DNA of 64,000 bases from Owenia fusiformis (taxonomy: Eukaryota > Annelida > Polychaeta > Sabellida > Oweniidae): the NCBI GenBank assembly GCA_903813345.2, contig CAIIXF020000001.1, forward strand, positions 24,107,915 through 24,171,914, written 5' to 3'. Each line of letters opens with the position of its first letter. The stretch's first letter is position 1. The notes under the pieces are model-generated. The model worked only from the letters and a program-made list of their open reading frames with translations, made no database searches and was not told where the DNA came from. Made by a program: the position numbers and the translations under genes. Shown one piece after another: positions 27,401 through 42,400 of the stretch.

Positions 27401-30400
27401 TCTCCCCATACATATATGGTTCACCTGCACTCTCTGAACTTGTAGAGCTTTTAGAGCTATGAGAATGTCTTTTATGAGAAGATTTCCTACTATCTGATGA
27501 GCGATCGCTAGTTTGACTACTAGGAGAAAGCATTTGTGCGTCCCTCTCGGAACTTGTTGATGTACTAGTATCTATAGACAACCCATCATCAAATAGTCCA
27601 TACCTGTCAGATAATCCATCTACTCCTAAGCTTGGGGTACGCCTAGTTTTCTTTTTAACATGGAATGATCGCCTGGAAGTAGGGTTTCCAAATAAGAACC
27701 TATTCCAATCAGTTTCTTCAGCGGGAGAGCTCTCTAAAGGCACAAGGGGAGGCTCATATTCATTATAATCCTGTGTTTTATCATTATAAGGGTCTTCTTC
27801 CCGACCAAATAAGTACCTCATATTTTTTTTCCACTCACTTGATTTAAAAAATTTATATCCATCAGAATACTGATCTCCAGGCGAAACTGGACTTTTGTTG
27901 AGATTATTCCGAACTTCTGTGCTGTGTTTTGGTTCAGAATTGTTCTGTTCAGCAAGTTCAGCCACCATACTTCCTAGGCTTGTATTAAGACTGTTGTCAT
28001 TTATCATATTATTGTTGGCTTCTAGAGTGTTAGAGTTAGTGTTTATATCATGGTTATAAGTTCCCTGGTCTGCTTTAACCTGTGCTCCTACAGCAATTGT
28101 AGGCTGTAGAGCCTCCATGTTGTTTTACCTGTACAGTTACAATCTGTGGGAATAATACACATTATATATCACGTTAACCATATCTTCAACTAAATAAATA
28201 TATCCAGTTACTTATTACTCCATAATTGCTTATCGTATTGTGTTGTAAGTTCCAAATGTCGGTTGTTATAGTTAATAATTCACTTTTCCTGCCATGTGTC
28301 CTCAAAGCTGTATTCCCTCTTTGCCTCTACCACACATAATAATGATGAGTGATTTTGAATGGAGCGGAAGGTAGTCGTGTCACAGGTCACTAGTCTCCAG
28401 TAATGTAAAGGCTGCCTACCTTCCTGACTGATCACTGGCTAACTGTATTAATATCAGCTATACTTCTGATAACACGACTCACCTGGTCCCGGTGAGGCCT
28501 CTAATGGGTAATACATACAAGCACAGTCCAGCAATAAATTACAGCCAATCAAATCAGCTGTATGCTACTGCTTATTAACAACACACAGAACAACTAATGT
28601 TCATCCAACTGCTGTAATTAAACTGACGTTTTTTATCCTCCAGAGCATAGTGCGTCTTTAAGTGAAGTTTTAACATGGAGGTTGTATTTACAGTCTTAAC
28701 AGTGTTGTAATAATTGTAAAACGGCTCCATATATCCTATTAGAAAGTTGGCCATTGTATTATTACATTAACTGGATCTGTAAGCTGGATTGAAGGGTTTC
28801 AACCTCAGGGCTCTGGGGTAACATTATAAAGGTTAAGCTCATGTTTATATTAGGACATAGCCAATGAAAGCAGCGGAAATGTTGAGCTTTTTTAAAACTA
28901 TACAAATACAGCAACATTCTATTTGATCTTTCATTGATAAAGAAAAACCTCTACATTGACTTGGCTGTTTAATGAGCTCACATTTCCTAGTTTGGCCCAA
29001 GTTTAGAAACACTTGAAAAATTACATTGTTTCGGTTTCAACATATGTCTCTCTAGTTTCTTGATATTTGCAAATTATTCTATATTTGCAAAGTGAAGGGA
29101 GTATTGAAGGCCAATTTGAAAGAGAGAGAGTTTGACTTTGAATATTGTTAACAATGTAAATTCAACTGCATAATCAGGCTAGTTTTAGTCAACTACCTTT
29201 TCCCAAAATTTAATTTGTATGTACTTTTGTTATTTACTTGGTTGTACTTAGAAGTTTTCACCACAATGCACTTATGATAAGGAAAACGTCTGCTCATTGA
29301 AGTGTATTATGGGTAATCAAGACTTCCCCACAACACGAAATCTTCTCTTAAATATCATTCAAACCACAAGAAAGTAGGTTAACCTTGACACACCTAGCTA
29401 CGATATGAAACCAGTTAGAAATACTAAAGAAAATATTTTCTGAGAACAGATGAGAAAGTGATCTCAGAAAGGGACAATTCTTCATTAAGAAAAATTCCTT
29501 TGTGGCTACTTAGGTGATAAAACGAAAGCCTGTGTAAAATCACATTTAAAGGTAGATAATACAGTTAAGTTTTATGATTTACATAGTAAGAGTAAATGGT
29601 GTGTAGTGATGGGTTTATATTTTATCTATGTCTCCCAAATGTTTTCAATGGCAAACTTAAAAGTTGAAAGAGTTGAGACATTGTACTGCTCTGATTTATC
29701 TGACATTTTAATTAAATTATACTGGGATGATAATAATGTAATTTAGGATATTTCACTCTTATTCATGTATTTCTAAATGAATGTAAAGTCAGTATATCTT
29801 GTGATATTTTATGGGAGGGATGTGATATGATGCCAGACAACAGGTAGCGCTTGGTACAGAGGAAGCCTATCGTAATGCCCCAAGGCACACAAATAAAATC
29901 GAGTGCCAAAAATGTTGCAGCAAATGTTTTAAGTTTTGTTATTGCGACATAAAAGGGACATCAGTATTGAACATAGGGTTTGAATACCACTTTTGAATCA
30001 CTGCTCTTGATTTCATTCAACATGTCATAAAAATTGAAATATGAAATAAATGGAATTCAATCACATTCTTAGGGTTGAAGTTTACATTTTGAATTGTAAT
30101 TATGAAACTACTTTTATTAAGGTTATTGACAATATGTTAAATGATTTGAAGTATTTCAATGGCTTTTGAAAAATGTCATGTTGAAAATAAACAGGGAAGA
30201 AAATAATTTTTCACACAAAATGAGCTTATTGAGAGAGAATTGAAAAGTAGTTAAAAATACAAGTTGGTCCTTTGTAATGTGCTAGATCTTTTGCCTGCGT
30301 AAGTAATATGTGCTTCAATGGAGAAAGAATGCTTTTGTTATACCTCACGACTTTTACTATTTCTTCAAGTTCACCAGATAACACTCCAAGTTTAACATTT

Positions 30401-33400
30401 ACCAGGTATTCTTCCTGTCTTGGACTTTATTTTATGGTTTCTAAATCTCCCTGGATAATTTTGATTTATTTTTCTGGGTATTACATTTGATTAATTGTAG
30501 GATCCACAGTCAGTTCTATCACTTGGAATAGACATCTCTCACAAGCTTTAGATAAAGAGAGACTGGGGCAAATCAGAATAGATTCTATTGTAGATGTACA
30601 GTACATGAAATCAAGATGACATTACCCAGATTCATCAAAACTCATCTTTATCTAAATAACTTGATGCATAAATACATCAATGATCTACTTAACAAAACAT
30701 AACCTGGATATGTGAATTGCAATTTAACTTTCGGTTCAAGTGTACACATGAAAATACACAGACAAGGAAACCTATTTAAAAATATACTTGTTAATTCTAG
30801 GTATTCAGAAGTTCAAGTGATTTGGTCTTAACCTTGAAGCATGTAGTTAAATGAGATAAAAATACAAACATTCATACATCCGATGACACTGTAATATGTT
30901 ATAATATCTTTTTATAACTGAAAAAATAACATTTAACTCTAAAGAAATCTTTTAAATCTTTAAAATCTACCTAATAAATCACTGTTTACTGACTGAATAT
31001 GTGTTCACCGAGTGGATATGTCATCAAAAATTGTGTGAAATGTTTTTTCAACAAGTTATTTGAACATACTTGGTGCCTGGAGTTGAATTTGTTGGTACGA
31101 AAGGAAATAATATGTATTTGTACTCAATTTGACATATTTTGCTAAAGATAGAATTCTCACTAGTAAATTTCTCTGGAATATTTTGTTAACCCCATTACGT
31201 GTTATGTACTGGGTGTTGCAATCACTTCAAATGAAATAAGGGCAATCAAGAATTAATTCATTTGACTTAATTATTAATACATACAAATGGTGGCTTAGAT
31301 GATAAATCCCATTAATTTCAATGAAATAACTGATAAATAACTTAACATAATCTGTAAATAATTAATAATTATTAAACTTTAAATATGTGTTATCTTATTA
31401 TCAACAAAACAAATGTATTAAATCTCAGTTGTATTTCAAAAAACTAAAAGCCCCAGTTGGACATCTTAGTAAATGGACTTTGTGCTTTTTTACTTTTTAA
31501 AAGCAAACACATTAATTTTTCTTGATGAATATGTATCGCAACAGGGGATTTTCTGCTCAAAAGAAACATCATTGATCATAAATTGAGACACAATTACAAT
31601 TCAATTCACTATTTAAGGTCAGATCATTGGTTTAATATTTTCATAGATAAAAGCACCATTACCCCAAATGAAACACTCAACCATAGGCCATTAAAACATT
31701 AGAGAGGTGTAAATAATGTAAATAATGTGTGTTTGTTTGTCTATGATGGACAGGTAAACATTATACTCAGAAAACATATTTGTTGACCATCAGCATTTGA
31801 TGGTTTCTCACATTTAAAATATTAGAATGTACCTGGCTGACCATTTTACCTCAAGTGTTTTGAGGACAGCAATATTTGGATTGGATTTTTTCAACCTTTG
31901 AAAGTGATGATATTATGAGCATGTTCATTGATGACTCAGCTCACTGTCAATGTATCATCATATTATTCTAACTCTCTTGCATAACTGATAATCTAACGAA
32001 GATCAACGGGGAACAATATCAAATTTCTGTATGCTCTAAACAATGTTCTGACACTGATATTATGTGTTTGTTGTGTCTTGGTTTGATACAGAAGCATACA
32101 TTTCCAATCAATTAAATATATTATATAATTATTTAAAGCAAATTGGGTTAAGCATTGCATGAAATAATTTTTGGATTTTTATAGCTTTTAAAACAAAGTT
32201 GGATGCATGCTAGAGTGGATGATGTCTCGAGCCTGTATTTGGAGGATGGACCAATACATGTTCTTCATTGAGGAATGCATAGTTGGGACGATGTCAGACA
32301 AAACAACAGGGATTTCAGAGAAAGTATGTTCTAGTATATCCCAAGCACATACCCAATGGGTTAAATTGACCATAGACACTAATGAGTGAAATTAGCACCT
32401 AGCTGTTCAGTTAATTAAAACCATTGCCTTCTACTGCATTTCATTTACATCTCAATGTGAAGATTGCAGGATATGCTATGTTAGTTACCATAGTGAACAT
32501 AATACCCCTAATATGAGATATTGAGATATTGCACAACTGAATGCAATTCTGATCTTTGACTTCCTGACTTGCCAACCATTTTTCTTATTTCAAAGACAGT
32601 GAGGCCTCACCGGGAATCTTTTAACTGCAACAATTAATCAAGCAGTTGAAAAACCCCAGAGTTTCTATTATGAAAAGTGCCAAATCGGAGAACTGACCTT
32701 TTGAATACCCAGAGTGATGGATATATCTATCACACAATTTTCCACTAAAATGCTGCTACATTTGACAAATTTTGATCACTTCACTCATATCATATATCAA
32801 AATATGTAGAATTGGTTTATGTAGTCAAAAAAAAAAAAATGCTCTGCTATTCAAGATGTTAATTACTCAGATGCGAGTAGGCAGTTACCAGTTTCGCCAC
32901 CAGGTGGCTGATTCGGGGGAAATAACATGGCAAGGTATTACAAAATTCCCTTTAACTTGAATATGCATCAGTTTTAGTGGTTCACTTTTCAAATTACGCT
33001 TATGTATTTAATAGTTACACAAATTAAAATATGTCCAGTAAAAGAAAATATTATCTGCCCAACACAAAAAAAGATATTTCACTTTTTGTAGTTTTACAAC
33101 ATGGGGTCTATGGGGAATCTCCCCGACCTAGAAGTCACATTTTCAGAGAAAATTAAATTTTCAAAGTTGATAAACTCTTTTCAAAACCACATTTTTAGAT
33201 GTAATTTTATATGTAGATTCCAAATATGACACCAGTTTGACTGAATTGTGAATTTTTAATGACGTAAATCAAGATTATTTCTACTCGCATCTAGGATATT
33301 CCATGGGATCACAGTGACATATGCTTTATGATCTCCTTGTTTAAGTATAATTATGTTATTATAATGCAACACATGTAACTGGTCACCATTATTCATCCAT

Positions 33401-36400
33401 TACATACGATCATTATGGGGTAATTATTTGAACTATACCTGAACTAACAAGTTCCCACAACGTTTATGCCAGGTAGACATACTGTTCAGGTGATGTCACT
33501 CATCATATATTCAAGCTTGTTGCCATATAGGAATTCACTAATAATTCAATTAAAGTTAATTATTACTGAATGATAATGATGATGACTGATGCTTACCCTT
33601 TTTAAGAGTTTGTTATAGTGATGGACATAATACTCTTTAAATGAGTGATAAAACTGAAGTCAGTCAGAGTGCAGCACAGTGGCTAATGAATGATTTCAGC
33701 AGGGTAATTAATGATGAGCGCATTTCATGTGTTGCATATACAGAACAGTCTTTTAATCCTACTTATCAGTGAGGATTTAGATATGTTATATGTCACTAAA
33801 TATAGTATATGAACATTTGATAAGGTTGCAGTATTACTCATTTTGGTCATACTGTTAAACCAGCATATTCCTTTATGGATCAGGATGCACTTTGATATGT
33901 TCAAAGAAGTCATCTTGGATTTCCAAGGTATGATATTTCAAATCCACAGGAATCAATTCGAATATCTTAATGTTTGGGATCTCTGATTTACTTTTATCTA
34001 TTTGCTCACCCTACTAGATAAAAAGACATAACTGAATTCAGCCCAGCATCAAACAAGATTATTCGTAAATATATAGAATAAGAACCAGGTAGAAAGTAAC
34101 CCTGCCTGGTATTTCCTTCCAGTCTAACCTGTCTGAAATTTCAAGAATTTGCAATTTTTGGCATTTCAAAGCATGGTCACAGTGGCATATTGGTTGGTAT
34201 ATCATAGAAACTGATATAAACCTCACAATTTGTTGCTAATTCAAGTCTAAACATGAGAATCCAGATGTTGATGAGGTAACATATCTTTGTTTAGAATGAA
34301 GGGTGTAACATGTACATATCATACATACATGTATATTGACCATAGCATTCCACATGGGGACATGATCACTTATTCAAACAACATAACTGACCTACAAATA
34401 TTTAACCTATACACCATGTATCCGCTTTAGATATTTTGTTTTTACTTAATGTTAATGAACCTGATTGCAGGTGGATCAGATTAAAAAGGACATTGCCACA
34501 GAGTTGTATTTTAAATGAAGGGAAGTAAATATCGTAAAAAATTTAAAGGAAATGAAGGTCTCTTGAATATAAGTTTTATGGAGGTTTTGTGAGATATAAA
34601 AAAAGTTGATCATTTATTTATTCAACCTGTGTCCAAACGTCCACAAAGTTCACCCTTTGATAACATTAAATAATGTATTGGACACATTCCATATAAAAAT
34701 GTTTGACGTCAACTCATTTTTTATGTATAAATACACATGATATCAAATGAACTTTCTGTTGATATTGTAACCAAAGCAGTGTCATTACAAGAAAAAAGTG
34801 ACAACATTAGGTATCAAAAGAAACAAGAAATGCTATATATTATGAAACATAACACTACAATATAAAGATAAAGACAATATATCATGTGAAGTACTCCTGT
34901 GATTTTTGGAACCCTACTTTGGAGGCCTCAGTTACAATCAGTAGTTCATTGAAAGTATCTGATATCTCCAATACACATACAAACATTTGCATGACAGAGC
35001 TATCAAAATGGCCAACAACCAGCCTAGAGCTAAAACAATATTTCATAAATGTGTTTGATCCTGTGTTATATAAGCTCATTACCATCAGGTATATAATGCT
35101 AAAAATACATCCTCCCATAATGCACCTGACACAGCAGACGGTTTGTCCCATAATCAAACAAGATCAACATGCCATATGTTCTCTTATAAAAACAATATAC
35201 ATTTTGAACCATTTCACAATAAACCCAAGAAAAATAGATTATACTGTTTTTCCTAAGTATCAAGCCATTCTTATTAAGGTGAGCCAAACAGGTTATACTT
35301 TGCATTACAACAGAGGTGTACAGCTGGATAAGGCAATGCCAGGGTGTGTATAGTCTGCATATTTACCTTACCACCTTCCATATGGTTCAAATAATTATTT
35401 AACTGTCCAATTATCATCATCAAACTGACCTCAATGGTATGTATGATGATAACCAAGCAGAGGATAGTGATATGACCAAACCCAATGACTAAACATTCAC
35501 AAATAACTTCTTATATTTCATTTCAGGCCATGTTTGTCCGAGTGGGAGTAACTGTGAGACACTCTTTAAATAATTAATGACATTTTTGAGTGGTCACATT
35601 TCATTTTTTCACTCTTAAGCTTATCAAATATGACAAGTATTGGAGCCAAGATTAGGACATCTATTTGAATAACACCAGAAAAAAACTTTAAAAATTCAAA
35701 AACATTATCTACTGAAAAGTCGTTCATTTATTTATTTATAATCTTGACTTCAACGAGCATTGATTGAGGAGATATAGATGGATTATCTGCTCTCTCCTGA
35801 CCACAAACACACTTAACTTTGATAACATGCACTTCACCTATATTGAATGAGGTACTGCTTTTTAAAAATACCACAATGAAACTAACCTTTGATTTTACCT
35901 GACAATCTCACAAGAAATCATTTTTTAGATAAACAGATCAATATATACTCAACCCAGGTTACTACATAAACTTAATAAACTCATAAAAAAAACAATATCA
36001 TTGTACATGTTAGTGAATCATTAACTTCATAAAAACCTTAACACATGTAATACAATTGCAATCATCAAGGAGTAGCCTACTTATTATTAGAGTATTATTC
36101 TCAGATCACGTTTGTTTTAAACAGTAAAACTTGTGAGATGGGGCACCTCTGTAGGTGGAACACTTCAAAAGTGGAACACCTACAAAAGTGGAACAACTCT
36201 ATAAGTGGAACACTTTAAAGTACAATCACCATTAATTTGATGTAAAATAAACCTATGCAAGTGGGATACATTCTAAAATGAATTATAATTTTGATGTACC
36301 AAAGGTGTTTTATGTTCACATGTTTAACTATACAAGTACTGGACTTGGCAATGTCATAAAATGAAGTTAAATTTCACCCAAAATTCTAATTTGATCACAC

Positions 36401-39400
36401 ATCTAAAAACATTGCCGTATGTTTTATACTGCAACCTCTTTAGCAAAATTTATTACAAATAACAGTATGCTTGAAACCATGGTAATATCTCATAATGGTT
36501 CACTTTAGTTGAATATCCTCTTTAAAACTTTTAACTGAAAAAACTTGAATCGTACAATTTCAAATGCATCAAACTATAAATCACTCCACAGGCCCAGCAG
36601 GTATAAAAACACATCTATTTTCTTCAAAACAATTTTACTTGAAAAATGGTTTATTTTTTACATTCAAGCTTTGAAAAGGATTTTGAGGTATGTTTACCAC
36701 TGTTGCATTTATTACATATCTTTGAATATTAATAGACATAAAAAACAGATACAGGCATTCAAAAGATCTGAAAAATTCACACGCAAACAAAAGAAACTGA
36801 ATGTCAGATAGAATACATATACAATACTGCCATCTTTCAAGTGTTTCTATAAATTAAAGTTGAAATTGAAAAACAACACTAGTGCCATCTTTCAATTAAA
36901 CAGGATCAGGTTGTCGAGATGTTTCAGATATTCAGTAATATAGGAAAATGAATTTGGCAATTTGGATACTTTTGGCATGTTGTATAGGACAATATCATGA
37001 CACAGGTAACGTCCATGTCCAATTTGATCAGCATATCTGAAATCTAGACCCTAGCTAGAAAGAGTCATATGAAATATTGTATTTATGTCACTTACCAAGG
37101 TCTGCTGTAGGAAGCATGTCTCCACTACGTTTCACTTGATCAAACCTTTCAAACAGAATTTTTAATCTGAAATAACATAACAGAATTGAATCATTGCCGA
37201 GATGAAAATTTATTTAAAGCTAGAATCGGAGAAAAATTGTTACAAAATTGCAAGCAAATACACCACTTTCAGCAATAATATTGAATCATCAATAGTTGCA
37301 GAATAATGTTCACCTTCAAAAATGGTGAATTTAAAGAAACTGCTGGTTTCTTGAAACTAAATAACATCATAAAGGAAGTTAGTCAAGGATTCAGGAAAGC
37401 ACAACATTGTAATTCTCTACCATCTTAATACATGAAAATAGTAGAAATGCTACAATAATGGGGATATCAGGGTGATTTAGACACAATAATATTATATTAT
37501 TATATCACAAATGTTGCAATTGATTATTTCTTTTTGTCTGAAGGTATGAATATTAGATGAATATACATACTTGGATGCGCTAATTTCTTTTTTACTGAGA
37601 TCATTCCGTACCCTCTCCCCTACATGGCGATATATCTCAACTAGTGCAGCAGTAGCAGCATCTCGGACCTGTAACAAGCACAAAATGCATGGATAAATAA
37701 AAGTGTTTGCCAAAAGTGCAATACAAAGCATTAACATGCAAAATGTCACTACATGCAATTTGTTACAAATGCCAAAAACACTGAAAACCAACTCGAGTCA
37801 CAGGAATTGCAGAAAGACATCAAACACAGTTTGAGTTGCTTTGGAGACCATAGGCAAACATGCTCGTATACATGGATAAAACACTTTAAAAGTTCTGAAT
37901 TTACTTTGGAACAAAATATTTGGTTTCAAAGCAAATTCAAAACTTTTAAAGTGGGTAACTGGGTACTTCTAGATCAACATTTAACTTCCCAGTTTTATAT
38001 TTTAAATATAAATGAAGTAATAAGCAGTTTTCACAAAATGACTTCTTGGATAGGCACATAGAAATCGGGTAAGTTTGATTGCAAATCTAACTGATGGAAA
38101 TCCTGATTAATTGGCATAAAAGCACTAAAGTAATCAAAGAATTCAGTCAATGTTTCACTGCGTAATGAAACAACTCAATGCAGTCATACATCACACATCT
38201 CCTAGGCAATGGAAGAGTCAACAGATAATTATCAAGGCATAGTTTTTGCTTTAAATGCTTTCACTGTAATGTCCTGCTCTATCTTCTCAGGGCATAACAT
38301 GGATGATATGAGATGAATTCAACAACTCTGGGAGGCAACAACTAAGGCATGATTACTTAAATGTTTCTGATATATATTATTTAGGATCCCTCTTTTATTC
38401 TAGTTGTAGACATACACAAAATGACCATCATTCACTAGCAATGAAAGTACTTAGATTTTTGATTTTTTGACAGGTGAGATGCCATCTGCACCATAACTGT
38501 TGCCTTCTATTTAATATTAGAACAATATATAGAATCACAGTATGTAAAATTTGAGCTAATGCATAAACAGGATTGGCAAGATTACTTACAGGTCCACTTT
38601 GGTCTTCAAGACACTTGCATATGGAAGGAACAATCTTGGACAATGTGAGAGATTTGGCACCATAACTGAAAAAAACAAATACGCTTCTTTTTTCATTCAA
38701 TGGGATGACCATATATACAAGCTGGATTTAGTATGATATTTTCTCACAAACATTCACATTTAAGAATTAAATGAAAACATGAGTTTAAGCACAGCAGATC
38801 ATCTTCACATTTATAATCGGCACTTAAATTATTGTAACACATTTTGAGGTACATCTTTTTATTGGACTTTTTAAAAGAATGTTTCAATGTTAATTGAAAA
38901 TCTGCTGTATAGGAACTTTGACACATACTCCAAAATGTCAACTATTTAATTCATTGGTAAACATTTTATAATTATTAGGGCAGAGCATTTAATTTCTACA
39001 TTTAGCAATATTCTGTTTTGTGATTCTAAGACTACAAAAGCTAGATATCGTATCATATCCAGCTGTGTAAAGTAACAAAATCAAATGTTTCATTTTCAAT
39101 TAATGTCCCCTTGACTTTACAATGTTGTTTAATATTTGGATAAGATCTTTAAATATTTTATGTATCTTCTCTAGCCTTAAGTGCTATCTTACATGTTTAT
39201 ATCGGACTTACTGATTTATAGTACTGGCTAAGCATAACAGCACTTGTTCTCGCACTCTCCATAACTTGTGCTTGAAACCTGTCATGATACGGTCGAACAC
39301 ATACTACAATCAAAAGAAAGTAACATTGGAAAATAAATTTAAAAAAATTACATTAGTACGTGGCAGACATATTTGTTTTCAATTTGCTTCAATTAGAAAT

Positions 39401-42400
39401 ATCCTTTCCTCAGCACAGCACATTTTGGTGTTTGACATCAGATCAAGATATTATCAAAATAGCAAGCCATAATCAAAAGTGGGAGCTGCATCACAGCAGC
39501 TTGATCTGTTCTTGCTAAAGACATGGAATGAAATGCCATGAGTACAATGGAAATTTAAACCCAGTTCTTCACACTTAATATGACATCATTGGTATATTTC
39601 ACATTTCATTGTTGAAATAGACATAGAAACAATTATAAAAGCAGATTGAGAATTAGCCAATATGACGATCTCAGTGAGGATTTCAGCAAACTTCCCTCTG
39701 GTTAAAAATCCTTTCAAAATCATGAAGTTTATCACAATTCTGAGCACTTTCCAAGTGGTTTTGGGCCAAAGTTGTCAAATGTGAACTTCCCCGGAAGTTT
39801 TAGTAAGTGATCCCTCTTGGGAAAAGCTGGATATGGGCCTCTGCGATTGACCTACCTGGGCGGATGAAGCTGGCACCATAAGTTTAAGCAGGAGATCCTG
39901 TGCTCCCTCTCTTACATCATCCTTGTTGTCTCCTAATCGGTTCATCACTGCAGGAAGAACTGAAACATACAAATATCACAATTAGAATGTATGGTAAATA
40001 TTTTCATACTTTGTATATACAGTACTGCAAAATATGCAAAAACATGTATAATTATGTTTTATCAATGTTTCTCATTACACGTATAACAACGATTTTTAGC
40101 AGTAGATACATATGATAAACAATGTTTTATATTCTCAGTCAGCTTTAGATTGCTAATTGCCAAAGGAAAGATGTGATGAGTGGCCTCAGTGGGATGACCG
40201 ATCAATCCACTCAATTGTAGTCTAGTTAAATGTCTTTATCTAAAAAGACAGACATTACACCACACAAAATGTCTCTCTTCAGTTCATATTTACAATGAAA
40301 TCAGTCTGGAACACTAAATGAACATTGCAAGAATTGTGAGATATGATACTATTCTGCAAGACAGCAATAAATACATTATTCATGGAAGTATGATTTACTC
40401 TTGCCGATACATAGTTTACTTGAACAATTATGGCCTGCTCTGTTAACCAAAATTTTACTTGAAAATAATTTTTATAGTTAATGTTAAGACACTTATTACA
40501 GTTATTGACAAGGTATAGTAGGATGTATCAAATTGAAGACTTATATTTTATAAGGAAATGTTCATTATCTCATTTAACAGTTTTTAAATATAAATATCAC
40601 ATCTGCCACATTTATGAACTTGATGAACACATAACAACCTGACTGGTGATATCAGAAACTACATGATACTGTTGATACCTGTATTCATAATTTACAAGTT
40701 TGATATTTATCCCAACCCCTTATCTCAGAAATCAAAGATGGACAGTGCTAGCATATTTCATATTCATCGTTCAAGGTATATACAGTACATGTACATATAC
40801 CATATTCCCTCTAATAGACGCACATACTGTAATAAACACACCCCCTAATTTCCATGGGACTCTGACAACTGGAGTAACAAAAATCAAGAAAAAGTGAATT
40901 TTATTTTATTAGAGGGAATATGGTATGCATGCATGTACATATGATGGCCTGTCATTTATGTATAGAATTTTGTAAATAAATGGTGTAAAAAACCTATATC
41001 TTAAACCGTAAATAGGAACTGTTTAGCATGCTATAGAGTGGTTAATTTGAAAGATGCACAGAAGTGTATCAATGTTATTATCGCTCTCACATCTCAGGAA
41101 AATCTATATGCAAATGCAGTAGAATACTCATATATATCAGAGTAGAAATTACTACTTGCAAGATAATACTACATTATGCAAATCAGAAATCATTTTCATC
41201 ATCAACCTCCAAAGTGAATTACTTCATTTTGTTCTACTCAAACACTACAGCTTCTCTCCAGACTTGGATTAAAAATATCATTTTATTTGCATATTCTGGT
41301 GAAAATGTGTAAAACAAGTCAATGTATCAAGTGCAAATGGATTTCCAACATGGTATAATTCAATGTAAGGCTATCCTTTTTTAATAGAATTATAGGTGGT
41401 ATTATCGGTAATTCCGCATAGGCAAGGTTATCGGTGGATGCCAGCAATGAAATTAATGAACGAAAAAGAAATAATAATTATAAAAATTAAAAAGTTCATA
41501 TTTTTTTAGAACATTTTTCAATGCCAGCGATTAACTATTAATGATACGGCATCAAGATGTGGTAATACCGGCACCATTTTCCAATGCAGCTCCAAGGCCT
41601 AAGTAATTTCATTTTACTTGTTTATATGTTCATCTTGATAGTAATTCCTACTAGGTTCTAGGTCATAGGGAAATGCTACAGAGATCAATGCACCAATTCA
41701 CAATAGTACATCAGGGACAGTTAAAGCACCTAATTCAATGTAAGGCAACCCTTTTCAATAATTGCATTTTATTGAGAAAATCTTCATAGTAATTCCTACT
41801 TGAAGATCAGGTTCTAGGTCATAGGGAAACACTACAGAGATCAATGCACCAATACACAATAGTATATCAGGGACAGTTGATAGTGTGTTGTAAGTAGATA
41901 TAATATACTCATAAATAGAGCACAACATTGAACTATGACTCAGAGAGACTTTATCTATCTCTGATTTCATTCTGCTATCTATGGTATTATATCTACTGAT
42001 AGATGTGCATGGTTCAATATAGCCTCAAATACACAGAGGTTGCAATTCCCATGCTTTGAGTCGCAACCTAAAAAATAAATCATTGAGAGAAAATGATTGT
42101 AAATTGCATATTAAAGTCACTAAGCATGGTTTATGGAATGGAAAAATTGATTGATTCAGACAATAATAGTAAAAAATGTATTTCAGCAGCAACAAATCTA
42201 TAAAACAGAGTGCATGCTGTTCAATTGTTCAATAAAAAAGTCCTTATATATTTGATATCACTGCGCTAATATTGCAGTACACTGAGATGCAGTGATGTGT
42301 AAAGTCTGCTAAAAGAGTAACATTAATTTGTTTGATGTTTCGAAAAGCACTGTAATGCAATGGTAAAGCGGCCATATCAACATATCCAATACCTCCCAAT

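Noticed and set aside
26626-27462. Plus-strand frames opposite the alternative CLASP exon
   Set aside because: They are antisense shadows of the Ser-rich coding strand. Leu-rich reading is expected opposite Ser/Arg codons.
28486-32620. Shared GAGGCCTCACCGGGA at about 28500 and 32606 as a regulatory repeat
   Set aside because: Only 15 bases, partly palindromic, in opposite orientation and with unrelated flanks. It could be chance.
34886-35353. 155-codon plus-strand frame as a gene
   Set aside because: AT-rich codons, no domain, no supporting splice or promoter signals, and it lies inside a CLASP intron. A frame this long can arise by chance in 64 kb.
42340-42400. tRNA-like region near TAATGCAATGGTAAAGCGGCC
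   Set aside because: It cannot be folded into a cloverleaf with standard arms by eye.
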